A DNA stretch of 64,000 bases from Clostridium sp031626875 (GTDB lineage: Bacteria; Bacillota; Clostridia; Clostridiales; Clostridiaceae): the NCBI RefSeq assembly GCF_031626875.1, contig NZ_JANDMF010000029.1, positions 7,412 through 71,411 of the forward strand, given 5' to 3'. The first letter of the stretch is position 1. Each line of letters starts with the position of its first letter. Under the pieces are notes generated by a model, which was not told the origin of the DNA, did no database searches, and saw only the letters and a program-made list of their open reading frames with translations. A program made the position numbers and the translations under genes. Below are positions 36,112-43,578 of this stretch, piece by piece.

Positions 36112-36157
36112 CTATCAATAATACTATTAAATTGTCTATTACAATTAGCTAACTGCA

Positions 36158-37009
36158 CTAATCAACATAGTTTCCAAATAATCCATACTTAATTAATATC
36201 TCATATATTGTCCCATCATCCTTCATCTCTTGTAACTTCTGATTAATTGCATTTAATAAGACAGTGTCATTTTTTCTTAAAGGATATCCCATATTATAAA
36301 CTATATTTGGAGGATATTCATTAGGTGATAATATTCTAAAATTTAACTGGGGATTTTTAACAATAATATCCTGTCCTATTATAGAATCAGTTAGGAATGC
36401 ATCTATAATTCTATTTTTCATTCCTAGTATTAAGGAATTTGCATCAGAAAAAGCTATATAATTTTTTATTTTTCCTTCTTTTTTCAACTTCTCAGCTTCC
36501 TCTAGATACACTGACCCTCCAATTATCCCTAGAGTTCTACTCTTTAAATCTTCTTTACTACTTATACCTAAATCAGTTCTAATTACCAATCCACCTGAAT
36601 CTTTATAAATAGGAATAGTGAAATCTACTAACTTTTTTCGTTCATCTGTTATTGATATCCCATCAACTATTAAATCAATGTTATTATTTTTAATTAGTTC
36701 GTCAAATAGGTTAACAAATGGAATATATTTAGCACGTACTTCTTTAATACCTAGACGTTTAGCCACTTCTCTTATAATATCTGCATCAATCCCACTAAAT
36801 GTACCAGTTTTAGGATCTCGATAAGAATATGGTTCATCATTAGATGATAATACTGTCAGTTCTCCTCTTTCTTTTATCTTCTGTAATCTATCTACTTCAT
36901 TTATTGATGCTTTGTTATTATTTGGTACTTGTATTGTAGCTTTACCTATGATATTTGTAGTATTTATTATAATTATTAAAGAAATTAGAAATTTCAAATA
37001 TTTCTTCAA
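36158..37009 (-). CDS. family 3 extracellular solute-binding protein (orphan, second copy)
   Basis: A 283-residue protein starting at TTG with AAGGAGG 6-7 nt upstream. The N-terminal hydrophobic leader is YLKFLISLIIIINTTNIIG. The fold markers are LKIRERGELTVLSSN-like (LQKIKERGELTVLSSNDEPY), FSGIDADIIREVAKRLG, ITDERKKLVDFTIPIYK, and the C-terminal DGTIYEILIKYG. It lacks a lipobox cysteine and no transport genes are adjacent. It is about 40-50% similar by eye to the copies at 25536 and 42159. Confidence 0.9.
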   Translation of the reverse strand: MKKYLKFLISLIIIINTTNIIGKATIQVPNNNKASINEVDRLQKIKERGELTVLSSNDEPYSYRDPKTGTFSGIDADIIREVAKRLGIKEVRAKYIPFVNLFDELIKNNNIDLIVDGISITDERKKLVDFTIPIYKDSGGLVIRTDLGISSKEDLKSRTLGIIGGSVYLEEAEKLKKEGKIKNYIAFSDANSLILGMKNRIIDAFLTDSIIGQDIIVKNPQLNFRILSPNEYPPNIVYNMGYPLRKNDTVLLNAINQKLQEMKDDGTIYEILIKYGLFGNYVD

Positions 37010-37104
37010 TACAAAATCCTCCTTAGTTCAAATTCTCTATTTTATAATATTATCTTTCATTTCTTCTCTTACAATACATTTAAAATATTTTTACTTTAAA
37101 AATT

Positions 37105-37143
37105 TAATAAAAAAAGAACAGGGTACATTGCATACTCTGCTCT
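37105..37143 (-). terminator. terminator of the ars operon
   Basis: AGAACAGGGTA (37115-37125) pairs with TACTCTGCTCT (37133-37143, two mismatches, one a G-T pair), followed on the minus strand by TTTTTTTATT. Confidence 0.75.
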
Positions 37144-37150
37144 ATAGATG

Positions 37151-38215
37151 CTAATTATTCACTTTTCTTCTATCATAGGAAAAATACTTTTTTCCCCAAT
37201 GCAAGGCTACATTTACTAATGCTATCATCACTGGTACTTCTATTAATGGTCCAACTACTGCAGCAAAAGCTATTCTTGATTGAATTCCAAATACTGCAAC
37301 TGCAACAGCTATTGCAAGTTCAAAATTATTACTTGCAGCTGTAAATGCTAATGTTGTAGTTTGATGATAGTTTACTCCTGACTTATAACTTATATAGAAA
37401 GATACAGAAAACATAACTATAAAATAGATTATAAGTGGTACAGCTACCTTTACAACATCTAGAGGAAGTTCCACAATATACTTTCCTTTAAACATAAACA
37501 TTACTACTATAGTGAATAATAATGCAATTAAAGCTAATGGACTAATTTTAGGAACAAACTTTTTCATATACCATTCTGTTCCCTTCATAGGTTCTAATAT
37601 TAGCCTTGTAATCATTCCAAGTAAAAATGGTATTCCTAGATAAACAGCAACTGAGGTTGCTACTTCTCCTATGGAAATATGAACCTCATATCCTGTAAGT
37701 CCAAATATAGGTGGTAATACTGTAATAAACAGATATGCGAACACAGAATAAAATATTACTTGAAATATGGAGTTAAAAGCAACTAATGCAGCTGCATACT
37801 CACTGTCTCCATCTGCTAAACTGTTCCATAGAATTACCATAGCTATGCATCTTGCAAGTCCTATAAGAATAAGGCCTGTCATTAATTCTGAATCAGATTT
37901 TAAAAATACAAATGCTAGAATAAACATTAAAATTGGTCCTATAAACCAATTTTGAACTAAGGATAATCCAAGGACTTTAGGATTTTTAAATACCTTCCCA
38001 AGTTCTTTATAATTTACTTTTGCAAGTGGCGGATACATCATTACTATAAGCCCTATAGCTATTGGTATAGATGTTGTTCCAACTGCTAATTTTGCAAGGC
38101 CTGTTGAAATTGAAGGTATTCCCCATCCTAGTAATATTCCAAGTGCCATAGCTGCAAATATCCAGAAGGTTAAGTACTTATCTAAAAATGATAATCTTGA
38201 TGATTTATTACTCAA
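37151..38215 (-). CDS. acr3: arsenite efflux permease, ACR3 type
   Basis: The 354-residue protein starts at TTG with GGGGG upstream and has about 10 membrane segments. The ACR3 signature is LIGLARCIAMVILWNSLADGD, whose Cys is required in homologues, after LVQNWFIGPILMF. It exports As(III) using the proton gradient. It is the last gene of the ars operon, after arsC, with 15 bp between. Confidence 0.95.
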   Translation of the reverse strand: MSNKSSRLSFLDKYLTFWIFAAMALGILLGWGIPSISTGLAKLAVGTTSIPIAIGLIVMMYPPLAKVNYKELGKVFKNPKVLGLSLVQNWFIGPILMFILAFVFLKSDSELMTGLILIGLARCIAMVILWNSLADGDSEYAAALVAFNSIFQVIFYSVFAYLFITVLPPIFGLTGYEVHISIGEVATSVAVYLGIPFLLGMITRLILEPMKGTEWYMKKFVPKISPLALIALLFTIVVMFMFKGKYIVELPLDVVKVAVPLIIYFIVMFSVSFYISYKSGVNYHQTTTLAFTAASNNFELAIAVAVAVFGIQSRIAFAAVVGPLIEVPVMIALVNVALHWGKKYFSYDRRKVNN

Positions 38216-38230
38216 AATTATTCCCCCTAT

Positions 38231-38641
38231 TTATAATTCAATTTCATTATTACTAATTCTTGCTTTCAAATCTTTTATCTTTTCTTCTATTTGTTTTGCT
38301 GTTTTTATAAATTCTTTATCACTTTTCCCTGTCGGATCCTCTAATCCCCAATCTTCTGTATGTTTTGCTGGTAAATATGGACATATAACATTACAACCCA
38401 TTTTCACTACAACATCCACTTCTGGAATTTCATCTAAAAGCTTTGATTTATGTGTCTCATTCATATCTATATTATATAAATCTTTTATTATCCTTACTGC
38501 ATCTTGATTGATTTCAGGTTTTGTTTCTGTTCCTGCTGAATAACTTTCAAATACATCAGCTCCATAAAGTTTTCCTAAAGCTTCCGCCATCTGTGATCTG
38601 CATGAATTATGAACACATACAAATGCTACTTTTGCTTTCAT
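38231..38641 (-). CDS. arsC: arsenate reductase, thioredoxin-coupled
   Basis: The ATG at 38641 (GGAG 8 nt upstream) gives 136 residues; a GTG three codons earlier overlaps the RBS. The low-molecular-weight phosphatase P-loop CVHNSCRS has the nucleophile Cys9 and Arg15. The two resolving cysteines lie in KMGCNVICPYLP, as in the pI258 type that uses thioredoxin. WGLEDPTGK closes the active site. It reduces As(V) to As(III) for export by ACR3. Confidence 0.95.
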   Translation of the reverse strand: MKAKVAFVCVHNSCRSQMAEALGKLYGADVFESYSAGTETKPEINQDAVRIIKDLYNIDMNETHKSKLLDEIPEVDVVVKMGCNVICPYLPAKHTEDWGLEDPTGKSDKEFIKTAKQIEEKIKDLKARISNNEIEL

Positions 38642-38654
38642 TTTTTTCACTCCT

Positions 38655-40400
38655 TCAAATTAGGTTTATTAAATTTTTTCCTCTTACGTCTTCTTCTTTC
38701 CACTCTACCACTGCAAAGTTTCCTCTTGAAATTTCATCTACTTTATTAATCCATTGAATTTCATTACTTGCCTTCACTTTTAGCACTTCATTAGTTGTAT
38801 TAGTAGAATATAAACTAGAATTTATTACCCACCAATTACTATGAATTTCTGCTCTTTCTAAATCTTTTTGAAGTCTAATAGCTTCATAAACAGGTGTGGT
38901 TTCAGCTAAAGTTACTATAACAACTTCTGTTTCTTTTTCATTTCTTAATCTAGGTAATAATTTAATTACTGAATCTGGTATATCTCCTTCTGACCTAGAA
39001 ATTTCTTTGTTATAGCTTTCTGTTGAATCTAAAAGTAACAAAGTATGTCCTGTAGGTGCTGTATCTATTACTACAACTTCATCTTCTGCTTTTTCAACCA
39101 CTTCTGCAAAAGCTCTAAAGACTGCTATTTCTTGTGTGCATGGTGATCTTAAATCTTCTTCAATATATTCAACGTCCTCATCTGTCATATTATTTTCTCT
39201 TGCTTTACTTATTACTTCTTGCCTATATTTCTCAAGTTCTTTTTTCTCATCTATATTACTTAATGAAATTCCATAGCTTTCATCTAATACAAACTTTAAA
39301 TGAGCGGCAGGATCTGTAGTTGTTAAGTGAACCTTCTTGCCTTTTTTAGCTAACCCTAATGCTATTGCTGAGGCTATAGTAGTCTTTCCAACTCCACCTT
39401 TACCCATTGTAAATATAACTTTTTTATCACTATTATAAAGATCACCTATAACATTTCTTAGCTTTGGTATATCCACATTATTTAAGGAATCCATGTTAAT
39501 TACAATATGATTTTCTTTAAGCAAAGCCCTAACATTATCAAGGCCTGTTATATTGTAAGGTCTTAAAGGAATCTCAAATGTATCTATATCCTTAAATTTT
39601 TCTGGCATATTCTTTAATGCTTTTTGCTGCTTTTCATAAATAGCAGTTGAAAGTTTATCATCATGGCTTTGAAGTACACCATTTATAATCAATATTTGAT
39701 TTCTTAAACCTATCTCTTGAAGTTCCCCTGAAGCTCTTTCAGCCTCTTTAAGTGGTGAATTTTCTGGACGAGATACCAGTATAAGAGTTGTTCTATCTTT
39801 ATCAGCTAAGGTATCTACTGCATCTTTATAAATCCCCTTTTTCTCTTCAAGTCCAGCAAGTTGACCTAAACATGATGCCCCATGAGTGCTTTCGTCTATG
39901 AAATTACTCCAAGCTGATGGTAATTGTAACATTCTTAAGGTATGGCCTGTTGGTGCTGTATCAAATATAATATGATCATATTCTTTAAAGACTTTTTCAT
40001 TTGTTATCATAGAAGCAAATTCATTAAAGGCTGCGATTTCTACTGTACATGAACCTGATAATTGTTCTTCCATATTTTTCATTACTGGCTCTGATAATTT
40101 TCCTCTATATGGTCCAATAACGCTTTCTCTATATTCAGCTGCAGCAACTTCTGGTTCAAGATTTGCAACTACTAGATTAGGGACATCCTTAATTTGTACT
40201 CCTTTATTATCAAGTTCTATTCCAAATACATCTTGAAGATTGGATGCTGGATCAGTACTTACAAGCATAATCTTTTTCCCATCATCAGCTAAAGATAAGG
40301 CTACTGCACATGCTGTTGAAGTCTTTCCCACTCCACCTTTTCCTGTGAAAAATAAATATTTGGTTAAGTTAATTTCCTTTATATTAAATGTATTAAACAT
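38655..40400 (-). CDS. arsA: arsenite-translocating ATPase subunit
   Basis: The 581-residue protein has two P-loop halves, GKGGVGKTSTAC near residue 20 and GKGGVGKTTIASA near residue 330. All three metal-binding cysteines known in E. coli ArsA are recognisable in context: SGSCTVEIAAF, THGASCLGQLAGLE and SPCTQEIAVF. The DTAPTGHTLR motif is present in both halves. With ArsD and the permease it forms an ATP-driven As(III) pump. Start: ATG after AGAGGAAG. Confidence 0.95.
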   Translation of the reverse strand: MFNTFNIKEINLTKYLFFTGKGGVGKTSTACAVALSLADDGKKIMLVSTDPASNLQDVFGIELDNKGVQIKDVPNLVVANLEPEVAAAEYRESVIGPYRGKLSEPVMKNMEEQLSGSCTVEIAAFNEFASMITNEKVFKEYDHIIFDTAPTGHTLRMLQLPSAWSNFIDESTHGASCLGQLAGLEEKKGIYKDAVDTLADKDRTTLILVSRPENSPLKEAERASGELQEIGLRNQILIINGVLQSHDDKLSTAIYEKQQKALKNMPEKFKDIDTFEIPLRPYNITGLDNVRALLKENHIVINMDSLNNVDIPKLRNVIGDLYNSDKKVIFTMGKGGVGKTTIASAIALGLAKKGKKVHLTTTDPAAHLKFVLDESYGISLSNIDEKKELEKYRQEVISKARENNMTDEDVEYIEEDLRSPCTQEIAVFRAFAEVVEKAEDEVVVIDTAPTGHTLLLLDSTESYNKEISRSEGDIPDSVIKLLPRLRNEKETEVVIVTLAETTPVYEAIRLQKDLERAEIHSNWWVINSSLYSTNTTNEVLKVKASNEIQWINKVDEISRGNFAVVEWKEEDVRGKNLINLI

Positions 40401-40421
40401 ATTTCTTCTTCCTCTCTTTTA

Positions 40422-40808
40422 TCAACATCCACCCTTGCATCCACAACCCTTATTTGGTTTCTTTGTATTGTTAGGCATCTTTATATTAACTTCTAAATAA
40501 CTTGTTGGGATTTCTAGTAAATTACAAAACTCTTCATTAGTAGGATAACTTCCTTCTTTAACTATAACTCCATCTACTATAATTACAGGTAATGCATCTA
40601 CTCCCTTTGTATTTAGTATTTCATTTATCTCTTTATTATCTACAAAAAACTGAGGATTATTTGAAAGATTATATCTCTCTATTTCTACCCCTTTATTTTT
40701 AAGTGTGTTTATTGTAGTTGCAACTCTTAATAATTCCTTATTTACAGAAGGGCCACAAACACCTGTTGAACAGCACATAGCTGGGTCAAATATAGTCATT
40801 TTTTTCAT
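40422..40808 (-). CDS. arsD: arsenic metallochaperone
   Basis: A 128-residue protein whose metal-site cysteines Cys12, Cys13 and Cys18 (MCCSTGVCG) match ArsD. Extra C-terminal cysteines (GCGCKGGC) form a second vicinal cluster found in many ArsD proteins. It hands As(III) to ArsA and weakly represses the operon. Start: ATG after GGAG. It lies 21 bp before arsA in an operon. Confidence 0.93.
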   Translation of the reverse strand: MKKMTIFDPAMCCSTGVCGPSVNKELLRVATTINTLKNKGVEIERYNLSNNPQFFVDNKEINEILNTKGVDALPVIIVDGVIVKEGSYPTNEEFCNLLEIPTSYLEVNIKMPNNTKKPNKGCGCKGGC

Positions 40809-40837
40809 ATAAATTCACTCCTATCATTCATATTTTT

Positions 40838-41158
40838 TTATTTACAATCACATTTTCTTCCTTTGCAGATACAGTCATCTGTCTCTGTTATTAAATTCAT
40901 TAAAAATAAAGTTAACTTATTACAATTATTAATCTTTAAATGATAGTGATTCCAAAGCCCTTCTTTTCTAGCTCCAACAAGCTCACAATCTATTAATACT
41001 TTCATATGGTGAGAAAGGGTTGGTTGAGTAAAATCAAAATGTTCTAATAAATCACAAGCACATTTTTCTCCACATGATAATATATCAATTATTTTTAGTC
41101 TGCTTGGATCGGATAGAGCTTTCATAAGCTTTGCATTTTTTTCATAATCCATATTCAT
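40838..41158 (-). CDS. arsR: arsenic-responsive ArsR-family repressor
   Basis: The ATG at 41158 has GGAGGG 6 nt upstream and gives 106 residues; earlier in-frame starts lack an RBS. The winged helix has SDPSRLKIIDILS and FTQPTLSHHMKVLIDCELVG. The metal-sensing site is likely CGEKCACDLL, similar to CVCDL of ArsR proteins, and the C-terminal tail has more cysteines (DDCICKGRKCDC). It is the first gene of arsR-arsD-arsA-arsC-acr3. Two palindromic operators lie upstream. Confidence 0.95.
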   Translation of the reverse strand: MNMDYEKNAKLMKALSDPSRLKIIDILSCGEKCACDLLEHFDFTQPTLSHHMKVLIDCELVGARKEGLWNHYHLKINNCNKLTLFLMNLITETDDCICKGRKCDCK

Positions 41159-41170
41159 ATTATACCCTCC

Positions 41171-41190
41171 ATATAGATATATATCTATAT
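41171..41190. promoter_or_regulatory. ArsR operator, proximal
   Basis: ATATAGATATATATCTATAT is a perfect 20-bp palindrome 13 bp upstream of the arsR start, with the half-site TATAGATA. Confidence 0.75.
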
Positions 41191-41252
41191 ACAATATAAA
41201 CCATCATCTATACATAGTCAATATTATCACTATTTTAATTCTATGATTTATT

Positions 41253-41274
41253 TATAGATAAATATATATCTATA
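41253..41274. promoter_or_regulatory. ArsR operator-like site, distal; rest of the gap empty
   Basis: TATAGATA and TATCTATA (8 bp) with a 6-bp spacer; the proximal site has the same half-sites but a 2-bp spacer. Its position between arsR (minus) and the GNAT gene (plus) could link control of the two. No other gene is seen in 41159-41492. Confidence 0.6.
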
Positions 41275-41492
41275 TAGTATTCTAAAACATAAAGTTTTGT
41301 TACAAATCTATTTTTCATCCAATTATTTATCAAAAGTTATTAAATTTTAAGTTTCAAATACAATAGTTGTAAATAATAACTATTAGCTTTATTATTTACT
41401 TATATAGATTTTTTACCTAAAAGTGTTAGCTTGATATTTTAACATTAATTTCATAACATATCTTTTATCTTTTTATAGGAGGATTTTTAATA

Positions 41493-41993
41493 ATGACTTA
41501 TACTATCGAAGAAATGAAAAACTCTGACTGGAATGAAGTTTCTAAAATTTATCTAGAAGGAATTAATACAGGTTTAGCTACCTTTCAAAACTCAATTCCA
41601 ACCTTTGAAGAATGGGATAAAGGGCATATTAAATCTTGTAGGTTAGTTGCTAAATCAAATGGAAAAGTTCTTGGATTTGCAACATTAAGTTCTGTTTCAA
41701 GTAGATGTGTTTATTCAGGGGTAGCTGAGGTAAGTATTTATATTGGAGCAGACTATAGAAGATTAGGTATTGGAAAAACTTTATTAAATCATTTAATAAA
41801 ACTATCAGAAGAAAATAATTTTTGGACTTTACAATCTGGCATAATACGAGAAAATATTTCAAGCTTAGAATTACATAAAATTTGTGGTTTTAGAGAAATA
41901 GGAGTAAGAGAAAAACCTGCTAAAACAGGTGATGGTATTTGGCATGACACTGTATTAATGGAACATAGGAGTAAAATAGTTGGAATTGATTAA
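41493..41993 (+). CDS. GNAT acetyltransferase, phosphinothricin/arsinothricin (ArsN-like) type
   Basis: The 166-residue protein starts at ATG after AGGAGG. The family pattern is EVSIYIGADYRRLGIGKTLL (acetyl-CoA loop R-x-x-G-x-G), a VYSGVAEVSIYI strand and EKPAKTGDGIWHDTVLMEH at the C-terminus, as in Pat/bar phosphinothricin N-acetyltransferases. ArsN1 arsinothricin acetyltransferases share this fold. The divergent ars operon and the intervening ArsR-type site make ArsN1 a reasonable identity; sequence alone cannot tell them apart. Confidence 0.75.
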   Translation: MTYTIEEMKNSDWNEVSKIYLEGINTGLATFQNSIPTFEEWDKGHIKSCRLVAKSNGKVLGFATLSSVSSRCVYSGVAEVSIYIGADYRRLGIGKTLLNHLIKLSEENNFWTLQSGIIRENISSLELHKICGFREIGVREKPAKTGDGIWHDTVLMEHRSKIVGID

Positions 41994-42033
41994 TAATATA
42001 CTACTAAAAATGAAATATGGTGAAGTAATGATA

Positions 42034-42080
42034 AAAAGCTATAATTATTTATTAAATAACTAAATTATAGCTTTTCTTAA
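42034..42080. terminator. bidirectional terminator
   Basis: AAAAGCTATAATT (42034-42046) pairs with AATTATAGCTTTT (42063-42075). It lies between the converging GNAT and solute-binding genes. Confidence 0.8.
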
Positions 42081-42158
42081 TACCATTACTAAAACATGTA
42101 TATCTGTTTAAATTTATTTGTTATTTTAATAAAGATTCACAATAGGATTTTACCTATC

Positions 42159-43010
42159 CTATGAAATATAATTTTCAATAAAACCATGCTTATATAATAT
42201 TCCATATATAGTTCCATCTTTATTCATCTCATCTAATTTCTCATTAATTGCATCTAATAATGAAACATCTTCCTTCTTTAAAGCAACTGCTACATTCAAA
42301 TTTAACTGTGGCGTATATTGACTTTTGGATAATAATTTTAATTTTTGTTTAGGATTAGTTTTAACAATATTTTTTGCCATCATAGAATCAGTTAATAGAG
42401 CATCTACTATTTTATTTTCTAATGAATATTGTGCAGATTTGAAATCAAAAAAAGGTCTATAATCTTTTATCACACCTTGTCTTTTCCATTCTTTAGCAAC
42501 ATTTTCGTATACTGTGCCTCCAACTATAGAAATAATTTTATTCTTTAGGTCTTCCTTACTATTTATCCCTGAATCTTCTCTAATTAATATAGCATCTTGC
42601 TCTTTGTAAATTGGATTTGTGAAATTAATTATCTTTTTACGCTCATCTGTTATATAAATTGCTTGTGCTAATAAATCCACTTCTGGATCTTTAATTAATT
42701 CTTCTAATATATTAGGGAATGCAACATATCTGACCTCCAATTTTTTGATTCCTAAACGGTTAGCTAGTTCATTTATAATCTCTGCATCTATTCCTTTAAA
42801 TTCATTGCTTTTAGGATCTTTATATGAAAATGGTTCTTCATCTGATGATAATACCTTTAAAATACCTGTTTTTTTGATTTTCTCTAATCTATCTACTGTT
42901 TGTATTTGTCTTTTATCTTCGTTTTCTAATTCTCTTGTACTACATGTTATATCACCTATAAAATTTGAAATAATAAGTATAGAAATTAAAAATTTAAAAT
43001 ATTTTTTCAC
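42159..43010 (-). CDS. family 3 extracellular solute-binding protein (orphan, third copy)
   Basis: A 283-residue protein starting at GTG after GGAGGA. The leader is KYFKFLISILIISNFIG. Conserved pieces are VLSSDEEPFSYKDPKSNEF, KGIDAEIINELANRLG, YITDERKKIINFTNPIYK and DGTIYGILYKHG. It is 149 bp downstream of the CheY-like gene on the same strand, but a strong terminator lies between them. No ABC transporter partner is present. As in the other two copies there is no lipobox cysteine. Confidence 0.9.
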   Translation of the reverse strand: MKKYFKFLISILIISNFIGDITCSTRELENEDKRQIQTVDRLEKIKKTGILKVLSSDEEPFSYKDPKSNEFKGIDAEIINELANRLGIKKLEVRYVAFPNILEELIKDPEVDLLAQAIYITDERKKIINFTNPIYKEQDAILIREDSGINSKEDLKNKIISIVGGTVYENVAKEWKRQGVIKDYRPFFDFKSAQYSLENKIVDALLTDSMMAKNIVKTNPKQKLKLLSKSQYTPQLNLNVAVALKKEDVSLLDAINEKLDEMNKDGTIYGILYKHGFIENYIS

Positions 43011-43100
43011 ATAGGCTCCTCCTTAGTTTAAATATATTTTTTAGAATATATTAAATTTATATTTATATTGTTACTCTCTATCTATTTTCATATACAAATA

Positions 43101-43145
43101 AAAAACCTAGAAAAAATCTAAACTTAAGATTTTCCTAGGTTTTTA
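43101..43145. terminator. strong terminator of the signalling operon
   Basis: AAAAACCTAG pairs with CTAGGTTTTT at the ends, and AAAATCT/AGATTTT pairs inside, forming a long stem. Confidence 0.85.
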
Positions 43146-43178
43146 TTGCAAATGTAAATTATATACAATAACATTGCA

Positions 43179-43541
43179 TTATTCATATTTATCTAATATA
43201 GCAATTAATTCTTTAGTATCAAAAGGTTTCCTTATATATTCTTTAGCTCCAAGCTGCAAACATTCATCTTTTACATGCTCATGTCCTACTGCTGAGGTAA
43301 TAATTACAACTGTTTCAGGATTTATTTTCATTATTTCAGATAATACAGTGATACCATCCATCCTAGCCTCAGACATGTTTAAATCCAAAAATACAATATC
43401 TGGTTGTTCTTTATTAAATGATTCTATTGCCTCATCTTTTCCTGATGCTTCAAATATGCTACTACTCTCTATTTTTTCAATAATTTTTTTTATGAATAAT
43501 CTCATATATGATGAATTATCAACTATTAACACCTTTCTCAC
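43179..43541 (-). CDS. CheY-like single-domain response regulator
   Basis: A 120-residue receiver domain starting at GTG after AAGGAG. It has the phospho-acceptor Asp53 in DIVFLDLNM, the acidic pocket VLIVDNS (Asp8; the second position is Asn), Thr in IITSAVG, and Lys in YIRKPF. No output domain is present, so it works by protein contacts. It is the third gene of the HD-GYP/hybrid-kinase operon, 37 bp after the kinase. Confidence 0.93.
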   Translation of the reverse strand: MRKVLIVDNSSYMRLFIKKIIEKIESSSIFEASGKDEAIESFNKEQPDIVFLDLNMSEARMDGITVLSEIMKINPETVVIITSAVGHEHVKDECLQLGAKEYIRKPFDTKELIAILDKYE

Positions 43542-43578
43542 ATTAACTACTCCTTTGTATACCTTATTTTCAGTTCTT

